Shown here: one piece after another, positions 1-7,152 of the stretch
Numbering within the stretch: the first letter of the stretch is position 1
Layout: each line of letters opens with the position of its first letter
Source: Chryseobacterium sp. KLBC 52
Lineage (GTDB): Bacteria; Bacteroidota; Bacteroidia; Flavobacteriales; Weeksellaceae
Direction: 5' to 3'
Assembly (NCBI RefSeq): GCF_003347605.1
Contig: NZ_QDFZ01000009.1
Location: forward strand, 1-64,000
DNA length: 64,000 nucleotides
Notes under the pieces: generated by a model
What the model was told of the DNA's origin: nothing
The model's input: only the letters and a program-made list of their open reading frames with translations
Databases searched by the model: none
Translations under genes and position numbers: made by a program

Positions 1-465
1 ACAGAATTTAACGTTTCGGGCAGTAAATTGTATCTTTCGCCGATAATTGACCTTTACAATGGCGAGATTATCAGTTACGATCTCTCAGAAAGGCCTGCCT
101 TTGCGCAGGTTGTGAATATGCTCAAAAAAGGATTCAGAAAAATTAAAAATACTGAAAACCTCATTATCCACTCTGATCAAGGCTGGCAATATCAGATGAA
201 AGCCTATCAGCACCTGTTAAAAGAAAAAGGCATTATCCAAAGTATGTCCCGCAAAGGAAACTGTCTGGATAATGCAGTAATAGAAAACTTCTTTGGAACT
301 TTAAAATCTGAAATGTTCTATACTAAGAAATTTAAAACCATTGATGAGCTCAAAAAAGAAATAAAGAAGTATATCAAGTATTACAATAACGACAGGATAA
401 GACTTAATCTAAAAGGAAAGAGTCCGGTACAGTACCGAACTCTTTCATATAATAATATTGTTTAA
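1..465 (+). CDS. IS3-family transposase, C-terminal part
   Basis: The reading frame is open from base 1, so the gene begins outside the window. It encodes the C-terminal half of an IS3/IS150-type DDE integrase-like transposase. Visible motifs are TEFNVSGSKLYLSPIIDLY just after the missing first Asp, HSDQGWQY with the second catalytic Asp, and NAVIENFFGTLKSE with the catalytic Glu. The tail SPVQYRTL is typical of the family C-terminus. A right-end inverted repeat follows 3 bases after the stop. The upstream orfA and left end lie outside, so completeness cannot be judged. Confidence 0.93.
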   Translation, partial: TEFNVSGSKLYLSPIIDLYNGEIISYDLSERPAFAQVVNMLKKGFRKIKNTENLIIHSDQGWQYQMKAYQHLLKEKGIIQSMSRKGNCLDNAVIENFFGTLKSEMFYTKKFKTIDELKKEIKKYIKYYNNDRIRLNLKGKSPVQYRTLSYNNIV

Positions 466-468
466 TTT

Positions 469-493
469 TGTCTAAACTTTTGGGTGCAGTCTA
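469..493 (+). repeat. Right terminal inverted repeat of the IS3 element
   Basis: The sequence TGTCTAAACTTTTGGGTGCA followed by GTCTA resembles the right end of IS150-group elements, whose left ends start near TGNACTGCACCC. It lies immediately 3' of the transposase stop, as expected. The exact last base and the target duplication cannot be fixed without the left end. Confidence 0.65.
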
Positions 494-527
494 AATTCCG
501 GAGGCTTTTATATTATTTTAAATGTGA

Positions 528-1571
528 TTATTTTTCGTCCAATTCTTCCTTCTTCTCTTCTTCTTTTTCAGGGAAGATGATCGATAAAAGAACAGAGATG
601 ACCAATACTCCTCCTACGATTCCCAATGAAACCGGAGACGGAATATGAATCCATGGTGCAATAAGCATTTTAACCCCAATAAAGGATAGGATAATCGCCA
701 ATCCGTATGGAAGTTTGCTGAACATATGGATAAAGTTCGCTAACAGGAAGTATAATGATCTTAATCCTAAAATTGCAAAGATATTCGATGTATAAAGGAT
801 AAACGGGTCATTTGAAATGGCGAAGATTGCCGGAATAGAGTCTACTGCAAAAAGAACGTCCGTAAACTCGATAACCCCAACCACTACTAGAAGAGGTGTT
901 GCCATTTTGATTCCGTTCTGGATGGTGAAAAACTTATCTCCATCGTAATTGTCTGAAACTTTCCAGAAACTCTTGATTAATCTTGCACCTGCCGTATTGC
1001 TGTAATCTTCATCATCGTCATCGTCACCGTCGCCCCAGGATTTGATCCCCGCATACACAAGGAATAATCCGAATAAGGTCATGACTACGTTGATTTTCAC
1101 TGCTTCTCCGAAGATATTCATTTCAGGAAGATATGTCAGGTTGATCAACCCAACTCCTGCAAAGATGAAGATCGCTCTGAAAATCAGGGCTCCGATAATC
1201 CCCCAGAAAAGGACTTTGTGATGAAGGTATTTCGGAACTTTAAAGAATCCGAAAACCAGGATAAAGACAAATAAGTTATCCACCGACAAGGCCTTTTCAA
1301 TCCAATAGGCAGCCTGATACTGTGTAAATTTCTCTACTGCCAAAGCATGACTTTCAGGACTTCCATCGGTATTGAATACCCAATATACCACTCCTGAAAA
1401 AACCATTGAAAGTGAGATCCATACGATAGACCAGATGGTAGCTTCTTTGGAAGATACTTCATGACTTTTTTTATTAAATACCCCTAAGTCCAGGAGCAGC
1501 ATGATAACAACTGTTACTGCAAATCCCCACACCAGACCAGGGTGCAGTTCTAAAATACTTTGATGTTCCAC
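528..1571 (-). CDS. TerC family integral membrane protein
   Basis: This is a multi-helix inner-membrane protein of the TerC family, implicated in tellurite resistance and in metal (Mn) export in characterised homologues. The diagnostic TerC segment EFTDVLFAVDSIPAIFA is present in the C-terminal half, and a second acidic membrane motif occurs in LLDLGVF and KALSVDNLFVFILVFGFF. An acidic loop (GDGDDDDDEDYSN) sits between helices. I chose the GTG start at 1571, giving a protein beginning MEHQSILELHPGL; a TTG start at 1619 adds 16 residues with no family likeness. It is the last gene of the ter operon, 85 bases after terD. Confidence 0.92.
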   Translation of the reverse strand: MEHQSILELHPGLVWGFAVTVVIMLLLDLGVFNKKSHEVSSKEATIWSIVWISLSMVFSGVVYWVFNTDGSPESHALAVEKFTQYQAAYWIEKALSVDNLFVFILVFGFFKVPKYLHHKVLFWGIIGALIFRAIFIFAGVGLINLTYLPEMNIFGEAVKINVVMTLFGLFLVYAGIKSWGDGDDDDDEDYSNTAGARLIKSFWKVSDNYDGDKFFTIQNGIKMATPLLVVVGVIEFTDVLFAVDSIPAIFAISNDPFILYTSNIFAILGLRSLYFLLANFIHMFSKLPYGLAIILSFIGVKMLIAPWIHIPSPVSLGIVGGVLVISVLLSIIFPEKEEEKKEELDEK

Positions 1572-1656
1572 TTGAGTTATGTTATTATATGATAAAAGCA
1601 ATAGATGCACAGCGTGCAAATATTGCTATTTTATTTATCTTTTGATTGTCAATTGA

Positions 1657-2265
1657 TTATAGATAATTCATCTGTACCGTCTGAATCGTCTGCTCCAGCT
1701 TTTTATCTGCTGTAGGATCTCCGATCGCGTTGAATTTCCACTCTCCGTTTCTCTTATAGAAAACACCCATTACCATAGCGACGTGTCCTCTGAAAGATGC
1801 GTCATTGGCAATATCATATTTTGCAAAAACTTCTCTTACATTGGTAGGTGATCCTTCATAAATACGGATAGAAGCAAAAGGAATTGTTCCGAAATCCTGA
1901 CCTCTGTAGCTGTTCAAAACCATTGCTACGTGCTCTACATTCGGTTCAAGCTGGCTGAAGTCTACTGTGATTACTTCGTTATCCAGTCCGTCATCACCAT
2001 CTACATCCCCGGTAAGATCATCTCCGCTGTGTCTTACAGATCCGTTTCTGGATTTAAGGTTTCCGAAATAAATTACTTCAGTAACGTTTTTGTTTGAATC
2101 ATATAAAATACAGCTTCCGTCTAAGTCTACTGCTTCTTTTTTAGTTCCAAAAAATCCTTTCTTTTCAATTGCTCCCCAGTTGATTCCTACACAAGCCTGG
2201 GAAAGTTCAGCTCCATTTTCTTTTTTAAGGTTTATTCTTTGACCTTTTTGTAAGTTGATAGCCAT
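1657..2265 (-). CDS. TerD family protein (long form)
   Basis: This 202-residue cytosolic protein opens with the TerD signature MAINLQKGQRINLKKENG and has the acidic Ca-binding motifs (DLDGSCILYD, HSGDDLTGDVDGDDGLDNE) of the TerD/TerZ beta-sandwich fold. It ends in the usual YKRNGEWKFNAIGDP segment. The VGINWGAIEKKGFFGTKK insert is characteristic of the TerZ-like branch. It sits in a minus-strand run with a second TerD, TelA and TerC. TerD proteins are thought to form Ca-dependent membrane-associated complexes with TerC in stress responses; that role is from the family, not from this sequence. Confidence 0.93.
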   Translation of the reverse strand: MAINLQKGQRINLKKENGAELSQACVGINWGAIEKKGFFGTKKEAVDLDGSCILYDSNKNVTEVIYFGNLKSRNGSVRHSGDDLTGDVDGDDGLDNEVITVDFSQLEPNVEHVAMVLNSYRGQDFGTIPFASIRIYEGSPTNVREVFAKYDIANDASFRGHVAMVMGVFYKRNGEWKFNAIGDPTADKKLEQTIQTVQMNYL

Positions 2266-2331
2266 CTTTTTATGTTTAGTTGTTATTTATTTTTTGCAAA
2301 AAAGTGAATCTTCTCTGCTTCAAATTTCGTT

Positions 2332-3279
2332 CTAGTTATTATTCAAATTCAAATTAAGCATTGCCCGCAGAATATTCGTCTCTTCATCGAAATCAAATAT
2401 CTTGCTCATAATGTCCATATTTTCCAGGTTTTTGATATAATCTTTCAAAACACCTTCTACTTCCGGCGGTAACGTACGTTTTCTTTCGTTCATACTGTGT
2501 TCCAATTGTTCATTTTTGCTTCTAAGCTGATCAATAATGGAACTCTGGTTAGACTGATTTTCAGAAGTATCCAGCTTATCCAGTTCTTTGTCAAAAAGAT
2601 ACAATTTCTTTTCGTCTACACTGAAAATAAAATGATCATCCGACTGAAAGATTTTAAAAAGCTCATAATCATGGGTTCCAATTAGGTAACCACAGACAAA
2701 ACGGACTTTAAATCCCTGTATATTAAGCCTTCCCAACAGTTTTCTTTCAATGGAATAATCCTTATACTGATAGGCCGGGAAAGAATCAGATTTCAGCAGC
2801 GTTTCATCTGCATCTGTTCTGTAAAATTCCTGAGCATATTTTTTATGAAAATACAGTACATTCTCCCAATTGGCTGTAAAGCTATCTTCTGTAAGATCTT
2901 TGTACAGTGTTTTCAGATGTTGGGAAAATACACCGCTGTACATTTTCCTGTCGGTCTGAAAGTTATCTGACTGTCTTTCTTCAAAACCTGAAATATATTT
3001 ACCGTTGATGTTAATTTCATTAATGACTGCCAGCATATCATTTTCCTTCTGCTTTTTAATTTTAGTCAGAAGCTCTATGAGGCTGTCCGTATACTGCAGG
3101 TGAAAAAGTTCCAGTTTATTATAATCTAGAGCCGTATTTTCCTGGAACAGATTGTGAATAATATCCGTTTTGATGTAAATAGATATAATATCAATATGTT
3201 CAAAAAAATTAGCGAGAAGCTTAAGCTTTGTTAATCTTCTTTTGCTTTGCGACAATATGGTTGCTGCATCATCCCCCAC
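2332..3279 (-). CDS. Hypothetical protein within ter operon
   Basis: I do not recognise a named family. The protein is about 315 residues, soluble and charged, with no signal peptide or membrane segment. A region near residues 245-275 (SSIIDQLRSKNEQLEHSMNE) looks like a short coiled coil. The first possible start is GTG at 3279; an in-frame TTG at residue 9 (LSQSKRRLTKLKLL) is also plausible, and no in-frame ATG lies nearby. It lies 16 bases downstream of the TelA-like gene and 66 bases upstream of terD, so it is almost certainly co-transcribed with the tellurite/Ter genes. Confidence 0.75.
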   Translation of the reverse strand: MGDDAATILSQSKRRLTKLKLLANFFEHIDIISIYIKTDIIHNLFQENTALDYNKLELFHLQYTDSLIELLTKIKKQKENDMLAVINEININGKYISGFEERQSDNFQTDRKMYSGVFSQHLKTLYKDLTEDSFTANWENVLYFHKKYAQEFYRTDADETLLKSDSFPAYQYKDYSIERKLLGRLNIQGFKVRFVCGYLIGTHDYELFKIFQSDDHFIFSVDEKKLYLFDKELDKLDTSENQSNQSSIIDQLRSKNEQLEHSMNERKRTLPPEVEGVLKDYIKNLENMDIMSKIFDFDEETNILRAMLNLNLNNN

Positions 3280-3295
3280 CTTAGTATGCTATAAA

Positions 3296-4471
3296 TTAAC
3301 CTCTGACATTAGCTTTAAGTTCATGCTCCAATGTCTGAAGATCCTGATCCAGTTTTCTTCTGTTATCTGCTCCCTGTTTCTGGATTTGTTTCACTTCATT
3401 CAATGTATTGATCAGCATTGATGTTGTTTCTCTCAATGTTTCCACAGATACGATAGTCTGCTCGTTCGCTCTGGCAACATTCACAGAATTCTGTCCAAGA
3501 CGTTCCGCATTCTTTCTTAAGATCTCTTCTGTAGTGGAAGATACTTTCTGCTGGATTTCAATATTCTGCTGTTGTCTGTACATTGCTACAGCCAGTGAAA
3601 GCTGGTTTTTCCAGACTGGAAGCGTAGTGGTAAGAATCGTCTGTGCCTTTTCAGCAATAGAAACGTTGTTGTTCTGTACGAGCCTGATCTGCGGAAGCGA
3701 CTGCATCATGATCACACGTACCACCTTAAGATCTGCCATTCTTCTGTCTAATCTTGCAATAAAATCTCTTTTATCTGCAATCTGATAATCCTGATAAATC
3801 TGCGGATTCGCTTCCATCTGAGCAAGCTCGCCTGCAGCTCTTTCCATTCTGATATTACCTGCAATGACAAGATCTTCAATCTGCTTGATAGAATTCACAT
3901 TGCTTTCAAAAATAGTCTGAAGTACAGCATTATCTTTTGTAGAGGTGATAATCCCAGCATTTACTTTATAAGAAATCTGCTCAATATTATTGATGATCTT
4001 GTCATATTTTGCGAATAAGTTTTCTACCTGAGTCATTACCTTCTTCATGAAGGGTAATTTGCTCAGGAAACTTTTCACTTTATTTCCGTTAAGCTCTTCT
4101 ACGTCAACATAGTTAAGCTCTACCAAAAGGTCGTTGATAAGCCCTCCTACTTCTCCTGAGTTTGATCTTCTTACATTTCCTAAGAAGCTGTCACTCTGGT
4201 TGGTTAAAGTTTTCTGAAGCTCTGCTCCAAAATTCACAATGGAACCTGGGTTTGCTTCATCAATAGAGTTCGCAAGAACTTCATATTTCTGACGTTCTTC
4301 TGACTGCAATTGCGTCAGGTTTACATTTCCTTCTCTATCCACAAGAACTGCCGGTGCTGCATTCTGAACAGGCTGAGCCGGAGTTGGAGGAACCATTGGA
4401 GTTGGTTCAAAGGTTTTAAGAGGTTCTATTGATCCTAGTGGATCTATCGGTTGATTTTCCTGATTGTCCAT
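3296..4471 (-). CDS. Toxic anion resistance protein, TelA-like
   Basis: The 391-residue product matches the TelA/KlaA (PF05816) pattern: a proline-rich N-terminus (residues 20-42), then long helical segments including FLSKLPFMKKVMTQVENLF, LDRRMADLKVVRVIMMQSLP and TTLPVWKNQLSLAVAMYRQQQ. These are characteristic of TelA proteins linked to tellurite and antimicrobial tolerance. Length agrees with the family (about 380-400 residues). It starts 2 bases after the stop of the upstream terD, consistent with translational coupling. Confidence 0.92.
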   Translation of the reverse strand: MDNQENQPIDPLGSIEPLKTFEPTPMVPPTPAQPVQNAAPAVLVDREGNVNLTQLQSEERQKYEVLANSIDEANPGSIVNFGAELQKTLTNQSDSFLGNVRRSNSGEVGGLINDLLVELNYVDVEELNGNKVKSFLSKLPFMKKVMTQVENLFAKYDKIINNIEQISYKVNAGIITSTKDNAVLQTIFESNVNSIKQIEDLVIAGNIRMERAAGELAQMEANPQIYQDYQIADKRDFIARLDRRMADLKVVRVIMMQSLPQIRLVQNNNVSIAEKAQTILTTTLPVWKNQLSLAVAMYRQQQNIEIQQKVSSTTEEILRKNAERLGQNSVNVARANEQTIVSVETLRETTSMLINTLNEVKQIQKQGADNRRKLDQDLQTLEHELKANVRG

Positions 4472-4473
4472 AA

Positions 4474-5031
4474 TTACTTCTGATAAATTGATACAAATTT
4501 CTCAAGGCCTTCTCTCTGTCCTGCCCCTACAGCCTCAAATTTCCATTCTCCGTTTCTATTGTAGATTCTTCCGAATTCTACAGCAGTTTCGATTGAGAAA
4601 TCTTCGTCTAATTCATATTTTAAGATCTCTTCATTCGTATCTGTATTGAAAATTCTGATGAAAGAATTTCTTACCTGTCCAAAGTTTTGCTTTCTTGAAT
4701 CAGCCTCGTGAATCGTTACTACTACTGTAATTTCTTTGATAGCGCTGTCAATTTTAGTAAGATCAATTTTGATCTGCTCATCGTCACCTGCACCTTCTCC
4801 TGTAAGGTTATCTCCTGTATGAATGACGGATTTGTCCGGAGACTCAAGATTGTTATAGAAAATAAAGTGATTATCTGAAACTAATTTTTTGTCGTCTCCA
4901 AGCAAAAATAAAGAAGCATCAAGGTCGAAAGCTGTTCCTGTAGAAGTATTATTGATATCCCATCCTAAACCTACAGTAAATTTAGGTGCGTTAATGTTTT
5001 CTCTTTGTCCTTTTTGTAAGTTAATAGCCAT
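4474..5031 (-). CDS. TerD family protein (short form)
   Basis: This canonical 185-residue TerD protein begins MAINLQKGQRENINAPKF. It continues through VGLGWDINNTSTGTAFDLDASLF and HTGDNLTGEGAGDDEQIKIDL, the two acidic Ca-binding loops, and ends in YNRNGEWKFEAVGAGQREGL. It overlaps the end of the PRTase gene by 11 bases. It is closer to classical TerD/TerE than the paralogue at 1657-2265, which carries an insertion. Confidence 0.95.
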   Translation of the reverse strand: MAINLQKGQRENINAPKFTVGLGWDINNTSTGTAFDLDASLFLLGDDKKLVSDNHFIFYNNLESPDKSVIHTGDNLTGEGAGDDEQIKIDLTKIDSAIKEITVVVTIHEADSRKQNFGQVRNSFIRIFNTDTNEEILKYELDEDFSIETAVEFGRIYNRNGEWKFEAVGAGQREGLEKFVSIYQK

Positions 5032-5845
5032 AATATAATTCCGTTTGTGTTAAAGTATTGATGTTATTTTCGTATTCTTTTATTAAATGATAATTGTTAC
5101 TGATTGCCAGCTCCAAAAGCAGGTCCATCTGTTCCTTTTTTACTTTAGACGTAAGATAATCAAAATTACTTGATTCCAGGCCTAAAATATATTTTACAAT
5201 CCTTGTATTGAACTGAAAACTTTCTTTATTCATCACTTCTGCAACATGTTTTACATTTTTTACGGCATAGTAATTAAAAAAGTTTTCAATTTTCGGGTCA
5301 AGGTCAAAATTCATCAGCTCTGCATAATACAGGAACATAAAATCTGCTTCCACGCTATATTGATTCAGGATTCTGTTCACTGTATATTCATGGCTTCCTG
5401 TGATTTTTATATCGTCTATAAAAATACAAAGTTTTCCTCTCAAAAAATCCTTATCGATATAATAAGTATCATTGGCAATCAGATTTTTGCGGTCTTCAAA
5501 ATTAAGATTCCCGTAATCTGTGATGTAAGTATGGTTTCTGTTGATTTTAGATAAAATACTTGATTTCTTTCCTTTCTGAAACAGATAAAAATCCAGGTGT
5601 TTTTTAAAGTAGAAACATAAAAAGTTGGATGCGGTAGGAATCGCCATATAAGGGCTTGGAAGCACTACAATCTCTCTTTCAGTATTTAAAAGTTCTTCAT
5701 TTTCGGAAATAAATCCGTCGAATAATTCTCTTGCAAATTTTTCAGCATACGACTTATCGCCATACTTGAAAAAGCTGTATTCCGCAGGAGAGAAAGTAAA
5801 CTCATCCGCCGAATGAATGTGGTGTAAGCTGTATCTTTTATTCAT
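5021..5845 (-). CDS. Ter-associated phosphoribosyltransferase-like protein
   Basis: A 274-residue soluble protein with the PRTase PRPP-binding signature: hydrophobic strand, two Asp, then Thr-Gly-Ser (CIFIDDIKITGSHEYTVN, about residues 139-156). An upstream VLPSPYMAIPTASNF segment fits the substrate-binding hood region. Orotate-PRTase-like proteins paired with HAD phosphatases are known companions of TerD genes in predicted nucleoside-like biosynthetic modules. Here it is sandwiched between the HAD gene (2-base gap) and terD (11-base overlap). The substrate cannot be inferred from the sequence. Confidence 0.8.
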   Translation of the reverse strand: MNKRYSLHHIHSADEFTFSPAEYSFFKYGDKSYAEKFARELFDGFISENEELLNTEREIVVLPSPYMAIPTASNFLCFYFKKHLDFYLFQKGKKSSILSKINRNHTYITDYGNLNFEDRKNLIANDTYYIDKDFLRGKLCIFIDDIKITGSHEYTVNRILNQYSVEADFMFLYYAELMNFDLDPKIENFFNYYAVKNVKHVAEVMNKESFQFNTRIVKYILGLESSNFDYLTSKVKKEQMDLLLELAISNNYHLIKEYENNINTLTQTELYYGY

Positions 5846-5847
5846 GT

Positions 5848-6522
5848 TTATGGATAGTGTTTAAGTAAATGGGCACTGAAACCGAAGTTCTTTGCTCCCT
5901 GATAATCTGCCACCGGATTGTCTCCGATGTGCAGAATCTGGTGCATGGGCAAATCCTGATCATTGATCCTGTTTTTCACTTCCTGAAAAATAAGCGGATT
6001 AGGTTTGGAACAGTTGATTTCATCAGAATAAATATGGAAATCTATGTACTGATCCAGGTTTTCATGAATCAGAAATTTTCTCATTGTTTTCCCTTTGATA
6101 AATCCGGTGTTACTCAGAATATTAATGGTCTTTCCCTGATTTTTGATATCCTCAAAAAAATCATGAATATTTTCAAAAATTACAACTGGTTTATATTCCA
6201 GAAACAATTCTTCACTTTTGTTGTAAAACCCATTGAGCTTTTCCTTATTCAAAAGCTTCACATCCACATCCAGAGCACCTAGAATCATCAGATAAATTTC
6301 AAAAGTATCGATATTTTTCCCTGTAACCTCATTGATGGTATTGCAAAGATCATCGTAATATTTTACAGTTTTCGCAACCTGTTCTATCGGTTTATCTACG
6401 TTGAAAAATGAGGAGAACAGCTCAACTCTTTTTGCTTTAAATTCAGGATGAGATTTGATTAAAGTGAGCCACAGATCAAAGGAAAAATGACAGTGGTTAT
6501 GGATGTCGATATCTGTTTTCAA
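5848..6522 (-). CDS. HAD superfamily hydrolase of the ter operon
   Basis: A 224-residue HAD phosphatase. Motif I is FDLWLTLI (nucleophile Asp, with Trp-Leu-Thr in place of the common G-T), motif II is the Ser in NILSNTGFI, the motif III Lys is in CSKPNPLIF, and motif IV is HIGDNPVADYQGA. A helical cap lies between motifs I and II. It is the first gene of the operon, downstream of a probable promoter at 6613-6620, and is translated just ahead of the PRTase, so the two probably act in one pathway (PRPP-dependent ribosylation followed by dephosphorylation). That pairing is inferred from context. Confidence 0.88.
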   Translation of the reverse strand: MKTDIDIHNHCHFSFDLWLTLIKSHPEFKAKRVELFSSFFNVDKPIEQVAKTVKYYDDLCNTINEVTGKNIDTFEIYLMILGALDVDVKLLNKEKLNGFYNKSEELFLEYKPVVIFENIHDFFEDIKNQGKTINILSNTGFIKGKTMRKFLIHENLDQYIDFHIYSDEINCSKPNPLIFQEVKNRINDQDLPMHQILHIGDNPVADYQGAKNFGFSAHLLKHYP

Positions 6523-6612
6523 TAGGTTTTAAGTTAAAAGTTTTTATTTAGCTTCCTGAAAAAGATTTAAAATTTTTTAATCATCAAAAAGTGTTTACCA
6601 TACTATTCTTCC

Positions 6613-6620
6613 CAAAGATA
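6613..6620 (-). promoter_or_regulatory. -7 box of the ter operon promoter
   Basis: On the minus strand the octamer is TATCTTTG, a perfect TAnnTTTG. It lies about 90 bases upstream of the HAD start codon. No clear TTG -33 element is visible at the usual distance, so strength is uncertain. Confidence 0.55.
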
Positions 6621-6758
6621 AAATATTTATCATAAAAGCATTACGTCCGTTATCTGTTTTAAGATATTTTTATGAAATTCTATGAATTTGAGAGGCTCAA
6701 AGTAGATAGATTACGAAGTGTTTAATATCCCTTTACAAAAAAATAATTTCAAAAATTC

Positions 6759-6788
6759 TTTGAAAATCAAAAAAAAATTATAATTTCG
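6759..6788 (+). promoter_or_regulatory. Promoter of EF-G paralog leader transcript
   Basis: TTTG at 6759-6762 and TAATTTCG at 6781-6788 are separated by 18 bases, matching the flavobacterial -33/-7 arrangement with one mismatch in the -7 box. Transcription would begin near 6795, about 15 bases before a short leader ORF. Confidence 0.65.
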
Positions 6789-6808
6789 CAACCGATTAAA
6801 AATCAACA

Positions 6809-6895
6809 ATGTCAACAAAAATGATAAATATTATAACTTTAAGCAATCCTGTCAGAGCTGTGTTCTTTGGCAGCAATGAATATTTATCTGAATAG
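6809..6895 (+). CDS. 28-residue leader peptide upstream of EF-G paralog
   Basis: A short ORF (MSTKMINIITLSNPVRAVFF then GSNEYLSE, stop TAG) lies directly behind a good promoter and 33 bases before a strong intrinsic terminator. Such a layout is typical of translation-attenuation leaders that sense ribosome stalling in front of ribosome-protection or antibiotic-resistance genes. That the peptide is translated is inference from position; codon 1 lies 14 bases or so from the predicted RNA start. Confidence 0.5.
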   Translation: MSTKMINIITLSNPVRAVFFGSNEYLSE

Positions 6896-6928
6896 TTCTA
6901 TAGATCTTTTATACCCAAAAATATATTA

Positions 6929-6958
6929 AAGACCTGTCTATTCGGATAGGTCTTTTTT
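6929..6958 (+). terminator. Attenuator/terminator before EF-G paralog
   Basis: A 10-bp stem, AAGACCTGTC paired with GGATAGGTCTT (one G-T), closes a 6-base loop TATTCG and is followed by TTTTTT. It lies between the leader ORF and the EF-G gene with no other gene in between, so it must act on the EF-G transcript itself. No competing antiterminator helix was obvious by eye. Confidence 0.7.
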
Positions 6959-7152
6959 GCTGCCCTATTTTCAGACTTTAACAATTCAACAAATTTGTGT
7001 TATTTGTTAAGATCTCTGAAAAATTTTCCTTTGATACGAAATACGAAAAATGTTTTGCCGGCTTTATAAGACCGGAGTGTATTTTGTGTTCATTTTTTTT
7101 CAGAATCTTTTCTAAACACAGATCTAAAAATCAACAATTTAAATCAAACAAA

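Noticed and set aside
1-495. Intact IS element
   Set aside because: Only the right end lies in the window, so completeness or activity cannot be judged.
6997-7152. Extended N-terminus of the EF-G paralog
   Set aside because: The first 52 codons have no similarity to EF-G; the ATG at 7153 begins the conserved N-terminus, and the longer frame overlaps leader-region sequence just after the terminator.
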